Of a stretch of DNA of 64,000 bases, positions 12,248 to 24,950 are shown in pieces. A model generated the notes under the pieces. That model was not told where the DNA came from. It did not search any database and saw only the letters and a program-made list of their open reading frames with translations. Made by a program: the position numbers and the translations under genes. Origin of the DNA: Apteryx mantelli. Its lineage: Eukaryota; Chordata; Aves; Apterygiformes; Apterygidae. Position 1 is the stretch's first letter; every line of letters begins with the position of its first letter. The stretch covers positions 123,782,183 through 123,846,182 of the forward strand of contig NC_089978.1 in NCBI RefSeq assembly GCF_036417845.1. Direction: 5' to 3'.

Positions 12248-14513
12248 TGTTGTGCCTGCTGATATTTTTTCATATCTTAAAATTTGTTAAGAGTTACAGC
12301 AATCAAGGACTATCTTTGAGATTGCTGTGGTGTTGTAAGATAACTCTGCAGTATAGTTAATGCTGCATAACACAGTGGTGATGAAATATCTCTTGAGGAA
12401 TATGAAGTATAGAGGATTGAAAGGTTTTCCCACATCTTTCTTTTACATTAAATTCCATGCTGATTTTATTTTTATATATTGCCTCTCAGGCTGTAATGCA
12501 GAAAGCTGATAGTGAGATAAAATCTCATAAGTTTCTTCTTTGGTATCTTTTTCCTACTTTGTTAGCAGATCTTACTGTCAACTATTTGGGGTCCTTCTCT
12601 GATAAAAATGGGAAGGAATAAACAAAACTTCCCAGCTTTTTTGGTCTGATCTCACTATTGTAAATGGCTGGCATTTGGCTAGCATCTGCACAGGTTCAGA
12701 TAAAACTTTTAGGATAGGCTATAAAGGAAGTCATCGTAATCACCTGATTTCTTTCTGACTCAGTTACTGTTGACTGTATGTGAACCATGCATGTATCTTA
12801 CAGGCCCTTGTTTGCACGTCCTCTGTTAAGTATGATGAGCTATTAGCTAGTAATTCTCCAAGTATAAATGCGTATGTATTGCAGTTCTTGGCAGAAATAT
12901 ATTTTAAAGGGGGTGCAGTGTTGCCTCTAGGCATGACGAAACAAACCAGTTTCTTCAGGGTATGAAGGAGTATTTTGTTCAGTGAGAAAAATTCAGGCCC
13001 TCACTCGCTGCACCTACAAAGCGGACCTGCAGCAAAGGAGCTGCAAGCTGCAATCGTAACTGTCCAAAGAAAATTTACAGCCTGGGGGGAAAGGTGGCAG
13101 AATTCCTGAAGCACCTTCACAGGGTAAATGGCATGCTAGTTCAACAATGTATAGTTAATGAGTCAAAGAAGAAATATGTGGCCCGTCCCAGGCTTCCAGG
13201 GTTCGGTGGGCACCTGCGTAGATGTACAGATGGATGGTGTTATCTGGAGCCTGGGAGGCGGGGCCTCGGGGTGCTGGAGCCGAGCCTGCTCCCTCTGCAC
13301 CCAGCGGGTCAGTGGGGACGCAGTGGGTATCGGAGTGATTTCCCCCCCCAGTCCTGGACCCTGAGCACTAATTGCACCGCTTAGGTAATCCCTGAATCCA
13401 GACTCTGCCCCAGCTAGGACTGACAGATCAGATGTGATTACTGCTGTCAGATCGAATTATGGCCTGTTTATTAAACATAAGGTGGCTTTTCAAGCCTAGT
13501 GGTGCTAAGCTTGGTGTAGTCTTCAACTTTAGTTTGTGTGATCACTTTATAGATATTGATTGTAAAATTAAGCAAAAGTCATTAATGAAACTATTTAATG
13601 ATATTTAATATCCTTCTGAAGGAGGGATAGCTTTCATTATTTTTCTTATCTCCTTTTCCCCCTTAGTGTGGGGGAAAGGGGATGGTTTGGGCAGATTTTT
13701 GTTTTTTAAGATAAAGTGCTTTTCCATTTGTGTTGCATAAGCCAATTGCAGGAAAACAATGAGGCACCTTAATACTTTTTATAAATGGCTTTAGTAGAAT
13801 TAGGATATTACCTATGTAATCTTACCAATGATTCAGAAAGAGCTTATAGAACTAATTTCCAGAGGCACATAATAAAGTTTATGAGACCACTGCAAATTAA
13901 TTAATAATAATTAAAAAAACAATTAATATAAGTAGAAGAATTACAGGTTAATTGCCATCTAGTCATCTCCTTGGTGCAGGCTATCACAACTCTTTTGATT
14001 TTGTTTTTTTATTAGCTGACGTCAGTGGCACCAGGTTTTGTCCCTGTAAGCATCCTGGTTCTGGTAGCAGGCAGATTTCTGCATATGTATAATTTTTGCC
14101 CTTTAGAGAACAGAGGTAGTACATAACACAATAATAAGTCACTAATTTACAGGTTTATTCCTGTCTATTCAGAGTTGCATATTTTCACACATGATCATGC
14201 TGGAAAGTTTATAGGCAAATTACAACAGAAAGCATTGTAGCAAGGAAGCACTAAGCCTGTATGAAAAAATGATGGGAAGATGCAAATAAAACCTTAGGCA
14301 AAAAAAATAGATTTCAAGGCATTTCTAATAAATGTGCAAATTAAAAATAAACTGGGTTTGCCTTGCATTGTCTCTAGACATCAGTCTAAGACAGGACCTT
14401 CTTCAGAAATAGCTTTGTTTTTCCAAATCATTGCTCTTTGTTCCCTCCGTCTGACCACCAGGTGAACAAAGATAAGCCAATTAAATGTTCTTTGAATGAG
14501 GCCTGGAACACAA
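12248..14513. other. Intergenic, nothing recognised
   Basis: No exon-like block with convincing splice sites was found. A GC-richer patch at about 13160-13390 produces overlapping plus-strand open frames in two phases. This reflects composition, and no protein was recognised. Confidence 0.4.
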
Positions 14514-14514
14514 G

Positions 14515-14830
14515 AATAGCCATACTTCACTAGTCAGACCCAAAGTACTTCTGGTCCACCATCCTGTCACTGCCAATAGCCGGTAGGATATACCTAGGGA
14601 AAGGGTACCCCAGTCACCTGCCCTGCTTTGAGCAGCTGATGCCTTCTCAACCAGATAACAAGTTCAATGGTTTAATGGGCTTTTCCTCCATGAAATTGTC
14701 TAATTGCCTTTTGAACCCATATTTACCTGTGGCCTCCACACCACCTTGTGGCAATTTCACATTGTAACGATGCAAACGTTTGTTCTTTAAAACTTCTGAG
14801 TGATTCTGTCACAAATCATTTTGTGGGAAT
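14515..14830 (-). mobile_element. Ancient CR1-family LINE relic (3' end, antisense)
   Basis: Read on the plus strand, the text follows the reverse complement of the 3' part of amniote CR1 elements as I remember it. Recognisable pieces are 'ctgccaatagccggtagg', then 'tccatgaaattgtctaattg', 'ccttttgaacccatattta', 'ggcctccacaccac' and 'cttgtggcaatttcacattg'. Divergence is high, so it is an old inactive copy without coding capacity. Boundaries are approximate. A RepeatMasker run would settle class and extent. Confidence 0.55.
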
Positions 14831-17800
14831 ATTTCAAAGAATCCCAGAAAGCCTCTCCTAAGACTGTCTTTCCTTTTCAAAGGAAAACAAGACTTTTCGG
14901 ATCGGTGATCTGCTATTTTTATGGCCACAGTTAAGATTGTTGCCTGTCACTGTAGCAAAGGGATCAGATAAAAATTCAAAGCGATGCAGGCTTTCTATGG
15001 CCTTAAAGTTTGAGCGTCTTATTCCCATGAATTGCAGAGACTGATGGTGCTAGTATATAGCACTTAGAGACACTTGGTGAGAATTTTGCTGTGGGGGAAA
15101 AGCTTAGTCCCTTGAAGCTTGTCCATAAAATGGCTGTTGATGTCTCTTGCCTTGATATCACAGGCTTCACTGTCTGCAATTTTTAGGTTAGAAATCCTTC
15201 ATTACATTTTCTCACCTATTTCACAGCACTGCAAAAAGAGGACTCAAAGTCTCCTAGACACAATTCATAAGAGCCTCAAGGACCTTCATTTTATAACTTC
15301 TGTTAGTAATCTTGAGTCACTTCCAATACATCATGCAGGTCTAAGTGCAGGTGCCATCTGGTACCGTTCTGAGAGGCTCCAGGTGACCTGGCTTTTTTCT
15401 CACCATGTTCAGAGGAAACTAAACACATGGTTCATAGCCACTATTCAGGCGATGGGTTTCTATGTAGGGCTGTTGATGCTGGGCAGGAGGAACTCTCTGG
15501 AATTAAAATCTCTTTTCCACCCTGATGCATATGTTCAGCTTCTTGTTTCCAGGCTGTGTGCTACTTTTATGACATCAAATTCAATTTTTTCATCCTTTCT
15601 TGTAAGGTCTTACCTTCTCAAATTCCTGCCAGGCTCTCTCATCTGTGTTTCTCTTCCTCTTCTAGCTTTTTTTCCCTTCTATTTTATTACACTGCTTGCA
15701 GACCCAGCGTGCAGGTTCTTCACCACCTCTGCTTTCTTCTGCATTCTCCCTTACTCCATTTCTGTTTTCTGGACTTTGCTTGTAGGGTCGTGCATGTGAA
15801 GAAATCTAATCCCTGACTCACCCAGGTGTGCAGATACAATTCTAAGAAAATTGTGCTATAACTAGAGAAGTCAGTTTTTCCCAGAGTGGTAGTATTAAAC
15901 TGGTTTAAAAAAAAAAAAGAAGAACAGTTTTTCCAGCATAGCCCTTCTAATCTGTGTGTACTTCATCATTATAATCCACCTGTACAGCACTCCTAGTAGA
16001 AACATGGCCTATAAGAACTGCTTTGGAAGCAATTTCCTCTTCTACTTGCACTTAATTCTGTTTCCATGCTGCTATTTTATTCTGGATTGTTGCACTGCTT
16101 TTTCCAATTTTCTCAGTATTCTGTCTTATTTCTTTTTCAATTCTGACTTTTTGCCAATAAGCATGTCTTGTTTATTCATATGTTTGTTTATTCTGTCAAA
16201 TGTTGCACTGTAAAATTTAATGTTTTTCAGATTCCTTAAGCAGATGATTTGGAACGGCTTGATGATTATCTTTGAGAGTTACTTAAACAAAATGCAGATT
16301 TCTTTGGCATGTTAATCTTGTCTTCTGTAAGGACAAACACAACAGAGGTAGGAGATCCTTCCATGTTATATGAAGGAAGTATGTTTTCAAGGACTGAGAT
16401 GGCTTAGTCTTTGATATTCACATTTATGCTGTTTCAGTTTTCAGAAACACATTTGAAAATGACAATGTACAAAAATTACTGTCAAGTCGTATATTCCAGT
16501 CTTGTATTCAAAAAAAGAAAATGCCCTTGGCTTCTGGAATTTGAAACCTTTGGTTTTTCCTTCAATTGCTCTTGTTATTTATTTCTGGAGAAATAGAAGT
16601 CTAAGTTACATCTGAGTTTTAAAACGTTTACTTGCCTGAAGCAGAAATTTGGTAGGTAGACACTTGAAAAATTCTGCATTGCCATTTCAAAATAATAGCT
16701 ATTGAAAATTCAGACTTGATCAACAAAGATAAAAGATTGAAGATTGCTTCTGCAAGTTACTTTTCCTTTGTTTGCTGTTCTTGCTTATTATAAATACAGT
16801 TTCTTTCTAGGGAGTCTGCAAATCTTTGCCCGTCATTGATATTTTGAGGTAGAGCATTTCCAAAGGGCAGTTCACACATTCAGGGATTTATTCTGTTTTA
16901 TTCAGTATTTTACACAGGTAAAACCTGCTGCTTCTCAGTACTGAAGGCTGTGATCCTGTATCAGGTAGCATGTTAGCAGACAGCTACTGTTGCTCTGTAG
17001 ACTCTTGAAAGGGCTGCAAGGAAAGACTGGAGCTCAGAAAAATCCCCTATTAATGACAGACACTGTATATGTTGCTACCGAAGTCCTCCAGACACCCAGG
17101 TGTGCTTTTTTCCCCATCTCTCTCTCCCCAGCAGCACTGTCCTGAGTGGCTGCAGACTGGTTTATGCCATTAGTACATGCAGAAAGTCCTCTCCAGTCAC
17201 AGCCCAGGTTGCTGTAGCCCTGCTGCCCTCTGCAGCGAGGGCTTGTACGCACTTCCAAGAAGTATTTTGCAATTCTGATCTTACGTGATTCGAGTGTCCC
17301 AGCTCTTCAGCTGTCTTAAGAATTAAACACCGGGTGACCACGTTAGCCTGTACGCCGCGGCACACCAGCTGCCCTAACCCTCTGCCCTCGCCAGAGCCCA
17401 CTGGGGCAGCTCAGCCCAGGTCCTGCCACATTGCCCTCACCGTGCCCACCCAGCGGGTGCGCAGCCGCTCAGCTCCTGTGTCGCTTGAAAACTGGGTGCG
17501 GTCACAGGACTATAAGGCTTTTTTGTGGTTTCAGGATCCAAACCGTAAGAGATTTGTGTCTCGTGACTGTCAATACCGCTTTCACGACTAACCATGTCCG
17601 AACTTCACCCAGAGGGAGATCCAGCTCGTGCAGCCCAAGCAGTTGTACGTGGGCACTCCACAGGCAGCTGAACCTACAGAGTGAAATAGAAATGCCGGAC
17701 GTTTCGTGCTCACCTTTCCTCTTTGGAGACCCCATGACTATCTCATAGGTGTAGTACACCTTTATGGTAGGTCATTCTTAAACATAACAACCATATTTTT

Positions 17801-19237
17801 ATTTTCCAGCAGCTTGTGTGTGCCATAGTTTATACAATAAGGCTTAAATATACTGCAAGATTGTAAACTGCTATATACTGCTATACAGTATAGACATTAT
17901 AATATTACACTATAAGTTTCCACAGTCTCAGCCAGCAAAAGCAGCAGTCCTGCACTCACTCTGCTGCTCGCCACTCTTTTCCGTGCCCACTATCTGCTCT
18001 CTTGTACAACTCAAAGTTTTGTGAGACCAGGCAATGCAAAATTTAAATTTAAAGCTAACCATTTTTATTAGTATTTTATTTTATTGCAAGCTTTTACTTG
18101 GGCTAGTTCTTGCAGTTGTTCCTACATGCAACCATGCAAATACTCCTGCTGGCCTAAGGGAAGGGAAGGCATGGGACTGAATGAGCAGTGGCAGTGGGGG
18201 AGCAGCTTTTAGGACAATATTGGCTTATGCCAGACTCAGGTGATTGTACGACTGCTGTCTAAGGACAGCAGAGTATGTTTTGGGCTTAGTGGATATCCTC
18301 TTTAAGTTGTCTCAGGTTATCCAAGTCAAATCATATTGCAGGTTTGGCCCACAATGTCTGCAAGCAAAGATTTGAACCATGGTATAAAAAGAAGTAATAA
18401 AAATGAAAAGTCAGAGAAGACACATTTGTGCTGCAAGACAGCTGCCCAAAAGGTATTCAAATATTAAAATGAGGATAGAGGGCATGTTCTGAGAAGCTTC
18501 ACTTGAGGGTGGTATTTGAATACCACTTATGTATATGCCTTGTACCGTTTAAAGCTCTAGCAGCTCTTACAGCTGCGTCTTCAGGTCTCATAGTGGGAAT
18601 TTGCTTCACTTCTCTTGTTCTTTAACATACTCAGCAGCCTATCTTTTTCTTTGCAGCTCTTGTCCCACGAAAGATACAGTGGGAAGGGAAAGCAATTGCA
18701 ACTCAGTCCACCCTTAAGAGTGACAATATGCTGTGCAAGCTACTGTAAAGAGTGTGTGCATTATCGTTATACATATAGCCCCTGCAATGGTGAAAGGACA
18801 TTTGGGCTGGAGGTTTAGTTAGATCCTTGTGAATTATTAAAAGGTTTAGAAACTGTCCTCAAAGTCTCTCTGTGTTGCTTATTCAATAGGCAGACAATTT
18901 ACATAACTTCAGCACTGTAGATGCCATTGCAAATTGGGCCACCATCTGCAGCAGCATAATTTGTCCTCATGTCATGCCAAGGCTCTGAGAACTGACTGGG
19001 CGTAAAGACCGTGATCAACTTATAAAACCTTGTTGCTCTAAAACTGGGCACTGGTAATCTTGCCAAGATGCTATATTTACTTAGTCTATATCTGTAGTGA
19101 TCTGTAAGAGGTTTAATGTAGCTCTCAGAAACAGAGTTGGTGTTTGAATGGTTGTTGTTGGGAAGCAATTAGAGCAAAGGAGAATGAACATTTGGATGAA
19201 TAAATACTGAAAAAGGGGTTTGGGAATGTTTGACACT
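14831..19237. other. Intergenic, no gene recognised
   Basis: This stretch contains the longest open frame of the window (15119-15799, plus). That frame lies in pyrimidine-rich DNA where stops are rare. It has no recognised domain and is treated as chance. A GC-richer segment at about 17100-17740 gives overlapping open frames on both strands, again without a recognisable product. Confidence 0.4.
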
Positions 19238-19433
19238 AGGGGTGCCTCTGGATCAGCAGATGATATTAATGCCATGGAAATTCATCACTGACTGGTACAC
19301 AAAATTTGTGAAGGAGTGCCGATCTGGACAGCTTTGTCTGCATGAATTTAAACATGTCCTGGATCTGCCTGGCCTTACTCCAGAAGCTAACAATTATGTT
19401 GAACAAGTATTTCACACATTTGACATGAATAAG
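19238..19433 (+). pseudogene. Fossil GUCA1C-type first exon, copy A
   Basis: The block encodes a GCAP N-terminal region. After the break it reads WYTKFVKEC, SGQLCLHEFKHVLDL, then YVEQVFHTFDMNK, ending at a perfect donor (AAG|gtaaga) exactly where the intact GUCA1C exon 1 ends. Two lesions are visible. The codon aligned with the initiator Met is AGG (19238-19240), directly followed by GGTGCC as in the two sister exons. ACTG is tandemly duplicated at 19287-19294, shifting the frame after AMEIHH so that TGA follows. An ATG at 19226 is in frame with the AGG but would not give a myristoylated Met-Gly start and runs into the same TGA. An ATG at 19260 is open into the donor but lacks the normal N-terminus. 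No exon 2-4 partner was seen between here and 28264. Flanks do not resemble those of the other copies, so the duplication looks old. Confidence 0.85.
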
Positions 19434-22400
19434 GTAAGAATTCATTCTTAACTCCATGGCTTTCTTACAGCTGTATAATTTGATCTATTGGATATCACGT
19501 CTCAAAGCTCTGAAAATGCTGAGGTGATGGAGGTGATTCAGAGGTGATTAAATAGAAGACTGCTGGCAAAAAAATGTGAATGGCCAACAAACAATTTTGA
19601 ATGCTTTTCTTCCAGTAAATTTTGCCTTTCTGAACATTATATACAGTCATTCCAATACATGTTGAATAGTTTCTCATCTTTGAAGCCTGAAATTCTATTA
19701 TTATTTTCAGTGTGTGTTTGCAGTTGGAAGTTTTATTTACACAACCCTGATTACAGTGGGTTTTTTTTGTTTGTTTGTTTGTTTTTTTAAGCAGTAAGTG
19801 TTTGCCTGGCTCCACAGGTATTAAAGCTTAGGGAATATGCAGCATAGAAACAACATGATGCCTTCCCTCACCAAATGAAATATTTCGGCATTTGTTCTGA
19901 GCACTTTGTATGGCTTAGTCTGGTACCAGTCAATCCCCCTTTTCCAAAGACATGTCTGCCTCGTTTTGATCTTTCATCCCAGTTTTACTGCTTAACATCC
20001 CAGGTGAACCCAAAGGCATCCAATGGCTGTTACTGGCATTGCTGTCTCTTGTTCTTCCAGCTCAGTGTTCGTACAAGTTTCTTTCAGCCATGAGACCCAT
20101 CCAGAAGACCATGCCTTGTTATTTTCCCCTTGGGCCAGAGTATCACTTCCTATCAAATACTGCAAAAGAAACGGAGAGTCGTACGCAATTCCAACAGCAA
20201 TGTTTGTCCTTGACTGAAATAAGGTTTAGGTTGAATTGCCAATTCCACATCAACACTCGAAGTCAGCTTTCAACTGAAGGAACATGTGGGCACATCCTAA
20301 TATAAAAAAACTACTGAAAAAAGAAAGCATTACTGCTCTCTACCCATGTCTTGACCTTAATGAATTCAGAGAGTGGTGAAAAATGTGCTATTACATTACA
20401 TGCATGACTTTAGCAGGAGGTTAAAACTGATGATCCAAACTGTAGACAGAACTATTCCAGATAGCTTCAGTCTTTAGAAATGACCTTTCTGTCCTTTATT
20501 ATGAAAATTAATTATATTTGTTTCACTGCTTTTCATTTTTCATTTGCTGAAAGTAGACGATACCATGTGTGCATCCTTTGCACATCCAACATTTAATTTG
20601 TTGCATGATGCCCAGTAGCCTAAGAATTCCCAGAGCCAGCACTTTTGTTATATGAAGTATTCTTGTTATGCTAATTTTCCCCTAAAATTTAGCTCGTCTT
20701 TTTTGGTATTACATAGCTCTCTTTTTAAAACAATTTTCAAGTACTGTTCCTGTAAAATCATATTCCACATGTGGTGCTTTCTTTCCAGACAGTTATTAGA
20801 TGATTAAACATGCTGGAATGTGATTAAGTAGAATCATGTAACTCAGTAAGCATGCTAATTACACACTTACTGCTGGCTAAGTTGGCCAGCAAACCTCAAG
20901 TCCATTAAAATGAAATCTGATTGGGACAAAGCTGTCACTTTATTGTGTTATTTTCAATTAACAAATAATGTACTCAGGCATTGTGCTCCCCAGTAAAACT
21001 TTATCAGTGTTTACGTCCTTAAGCGCTGCATGTGGACAGTGTCTGAGCTCCCGAGAGCTCTTTCACTTTAGCTTTACTGTGTGTGCCAAAGGGCCCTTGA
21101 TGTCTTAGTGCTACCGAAAATTATTTTCCAGAATTTATTTTAGACTAATATTTTCAAGGCAACTAGTGACCTGAAGTGTTTCAGAAAATTGAGCCATTGG
21201 TTTGTCTTAGTTACTTTTCAGAAAACTGGAAAGGGAAACAAACACTCCTTGAAAGTCAGGCCTCTGCCAGGGTGATAGCGCACCTGTGCACAACCAGGTA
21301 CAGGCACAGGCAAACTCAGGATTTGCCATGGCGTGACTGAAGAGGGAGAGGGAAGAGGTAAGGATCCTTGAAGTAGCTTTGCACCAACAGAAGCGCTCAG
21401 GAGAACTTGTTGCTCCTCTTGATGTTGGTCTATATATTTTCAAAATGTCTCTTCTTCTTGGTAAATGGAGTATCAAGTTCAGGGAGCTAGAGCAGAATAA
21501 GCTCAATCGCAAACTTGCAGGGTACGGTTAGTCTTTCCCATCTTACCCTGCTCATCTTTCTCTACATTTTGTAGTCCTTGTAATGTTAAGTGTATTTAAA
21601 ACTGTAATGGTTTTCTTCACTTTTTTATAATATTTTTAATACTGAGAATGTGTGTATAGATGCTGCTGTCTGCTTTTTTTATACATTTCGAGCATTATGA
21701 TCCAACAGGTTAAAGTGCTTTTCCCTTTCTAGGTTATTTAGAGTACCTTTCCATAAGAAAAAAATTATTTTGCCAAGGTCAGTCTGTGTGAAGACAAGCT
21801 TTGTGTGAACCTGGGGCTTGTCAAAAATAGGGAAATAATAGGGAAATAATAGGGAAATAATAAATAGGGAAAGAACTCCAAACTAAAAAGGTGGGGACCT
21901 TCTTTGGTTTTGTCTTTGTTTTTTTTTAAAGTTACTAATCACAGGCCCTGCCTCCTGGTGCCTTAGCATCCAGTGAGTAGCTTACTGAAGTTATCAGATA
22001 AGAGATATGTCTTAAACTTAACAAGTTATACGCAGATCGAATACACAGGTCAGATATACACACGTAACACAGGCTGTTACATGGTTCCATCTATCAGTCT
22101 CTGATCTCCTTCTTCTGTCACCCTATAACTGTTTAATCAATTGGCGCATTTCAACCAAATTCGAAGGTACAGGAATTTCAGATACTTATTTTCTAAAGGT
22201 TTCATGAAAATTGGCAGCTGGGTAGCAGGGATACACCCAGAACGACTGCTCCTCTCCAGCAGAATTCAGCTTGTATTCATTGTTTAAGGCAGCAGCTGGC
22301 TGGCAAATAATCAGGCATTTGTTTTCTTTTGCCTGGTGAGGATAGAGGGTGGAGCTGAGGTACCAGAGCAAGGAGATTTAGGAGACAAAAGACAAAGTCA

Positions 22401-23816
22401 GTACAAATCGAGGCTGCTTTTGTTTTGCTGTTCCCAGAAGAGCTTGTTTAATTAATGTTCCATGTTAGACAGAAAAAGATGTTTCAATGTTTTATCTGTT
22501 TGGAAATCTTCCCCCCATTTTAAAGAAATTAAACAACAATTTGGCTTTTAGGGCTTCATAAAATCCACTGTAAACATGTTACGCCAGGCTTATAACTTCA
22601 TTATTTAATAATGAGTTCCCAGCTAAAGATCTGATGTTGTTCTGATGCTGCTTTTCCCGTTCCACAAGATGTTTTAACATTCCTCCATTAGCTACTGTAA
22701 TCCGAGGCATAGATTTTATTGCGTATTTTCTTAATTGAGCTGTTGCAGCAGAAAGTCCAGGAAAAGTTATTTAGAAGGCAAGATTGGAATGGTATGTTTA
22801 GAATAGCCATATATTTGAGATTGTATGGTCAGTATCCTTTTGCAGCCAGTGATCATATGAATTATGTGGCATCTACTCCCAGATAAAAAGCTGTCAGGTT
22901 TTTCCCCTTGTCCAATCTGTTTGTATAATTTAGTGGCTGGAAAAGATGGAATGCTTAGAGAAATGAGTTTGCTGAACTAGAGTGTTTTACCCGAATGTTT
23001 TACTTTTTCCTTTTTTATTAAAAATCTGACTATTTTTAATGAAATGACAATGGTATAACTACAAGATTCAGATATAGCACACAGCACCTGGATGAGTTGC
23101 AGCTCAGTTTTATTTCTCCCTTGCCTTGGATAAAGTCTTGTGAGAGCCTTACTGTAAAGCCTGTGGCAAATGAGAGCCAGGATCTTTTAAGCCACATGCC
23201 AGGGATTTTATTAGCTTCTACTCTGGGATTCACTCTGACTCTGCTTAGTTTGATATGATATGTATATTTTTCTGTTGTAATGTAGGTTTCCTGTGAAGCT
23301 ATTTGATGGGACTGCAGTCAGGCTTAGCAAACCAATTCAAGTAAGAAAAAGTGATCTGCTGGCATTTTAGCCATCTGAGAGTAAAGTGTATGGGATTTTT
23401 ACGGCTTGATACAGGCTTTCTCAGTAACCATATCCTCACTTTGTACTTGATCATTCTGACTACATCGACACTTCTCTAACCAAAGTAATGTCTGAGCAAT
23501 GAAGAAAAGTCAGTCGTGGCAGGAGGAGACAGCTATAACTGCCAAAGATGGGTATAGCACAGTTGAAGCCTTATGTTTGGGAAGAGTGTTGTTAATGTAG
23601 AACCTGCAGGCATTTGAAGCAAAAAAATAGTTCATAGCAAAATTTGTCTCAGTATAGGGTAAATTTAGTCAGAGGAGTCCCCAGGCAATGTCACCTCAAA
23701 GAAATGTTGGAATTTTGTCCTGAAACATTGGCAGATCAGTGAAATTTCTTAAAACTTCAATGGTACTAAAACCTCTTCTTGTGACCAAACCCCAGAAAGG
23801 TTTCAGCCCTGATATT
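19434..23816. other. Interval after fossil exon A, no gene recognised
   Basis: I searched by eye for GCAP exon 2 ([13 protein letters not shown]), exon 3 and exon 4 ([12 protein letters not shown]) sequences that could belong to fossil exon A and found none. A T/G-rich run (gtttgtttgtttgtttg) occurs near 19767-19790. A short tandem repeat at 21827 is listed separately. Confidence 0.4.
21827..21870. repeat. Short tandem repeat, 11-bp unit
   Basis: The unit aatagggaaat is repeated about three and a half times, the last copy imperfect. It is a small minisatellite-like array with no coding context. Confidence 0.8.
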
Positions 23817-24950
23817 CATGGAATCACAGAATGGAGGTCATCTAGTCCAACCTCTTGCTCAAAGTAGGTCCAGTTAGATGAGGCTGCTCAGGGCCTCATC
23901 TGGTCAAGTTTCGATCACCTCTCAGCAGTGAGGTTCCTCAGTCTCTTTTGGCACCTGCTCCAGTGCCCAATCTCCCTCATGGAGGGAATTTTTTCCTTGT
24001 ATTGAGTCATAATTTCCCGCGTTCTAGCTTGTGCTTGTCTCACACCTCTGGAAACAGTCTGGCTCCATCTTCTCTACACCAGTCCAGGAGGCAGTTGCAG
24101 GCAGCAACAGGGGTCCCCTCATCCTTCCCTCCTCCCAGCTGAAGGAGCTCAGCTCTCACAGCCTCTCCTCCCACGCCCTGGACTCCGGCCCCCAAGCAGC
24201 TCGGTGGTCTGCAGCTGGGCTTGCTCCAGCACAGCAGGTCTCCCTTGTACTGAGGAGCCCCAAACTGGACACGGTGCTCCAGGGGCAGTCTCACCCGTGC
24301 CAGATAGAGGGGTATGAGCACTTCCCTTGACAGACTGGCGGCGCTCGTGCTAACGCAGCTCTGCATGTGGTTGGCTGCCTTTGCTCCAAGGACATGCAGC
24401 TGGCTTGTGTGCAATTTCCTGGTCACCAGGACTCCAGGTCTGTTTCTGCAAAACTGTTTTCCAGCCAGGCAGCCCCAGCCCATGCTGCTACATGGGGTCA
24501 CCCCAGTCCAAGGGCGGGATGTGGTGCTTGGCTGTGCTGAATGCCAGGAGGGTGCTGCCAGCCTGTTTCTCCAGCCCCCCTGGGTCCTTCTGAAAGGCAG
24601 TCTTGCCGCAGTGTATCCACTGCTCCCCCCCGAGTTGGTGTCTTCTGCTGAATTGCTGAGAGTGCACCTGATCCCATAACCTGGGTCACTAATAAAGATG
24701 TCAAACAGTATTGGCCCCAGTATTGATCCCTGTGGGACGCCACTAGTAGCCAGCTACAAGCTGGACTTTGTATTGCTGATCACCACCCTTGGAGCCCAAC
24801 AGCCAAGACGCTTTCCTACCCACTTTATTGTCCATTTATCTAGTCCATATCTCACCAATTTTAATTTCACTTGATAAATCTGTTGTTACAGAAACCACAT
24901 CAAAGGCCTTGGACAAAGTCAAGGTAAACAACAGCCATTGCTCTCCATTC
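23817..24950 (-). mobile_element. CR1 LINE fragment (3' region, antisense)
   Basis: The plus strand shows the reverse complement of a bird-type CR1 3' end. It starts at 'ggaatcacagaatgg', continues with 'catctagtccaacctcttgc', 'gaggctgctcagggcctcat' and later 'ttggccccagtattgatccc' followed by 'tgtgggacgccactagtagc'. It ends near 'caaaggccttggacaaagtc'. The internal part corresponds to the end of the CR1 reverse-transcriptase ORF and 3' UTR, but it is interrupted by stops. The copy is 5'-truncated, as usual for CR1. Open frames called inside it on both strands are by-products of its high GC content. Confidence 0.85.

Noticed and set aside
15119..15799. Longest open frame of the window (226 codons, plus strand)
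   Set aside because: It lies in pyrimidine-rich DNA where stop codons are depleted, shows no domain, and a second open frame overlaps it in another phase. A frame of this length is unusual but possible by chance in 64 kb read in six frames.
17100..17759. GC-rich segment with overlapping frames on both strands, considered as an exon or CpG-island promoter
   Set aside because: CpG content is not clearly island-like by eye, no domain is recognisable and no consistent exon boundaries were found.
24040..24501. 153-codon minus-strand frame and overlapping plus-strand frames
   Set aside because: They lie inside the CR1 fragment; GC-rich repeat sequence gives long chance frames. No intact reverse transcriptase is present.
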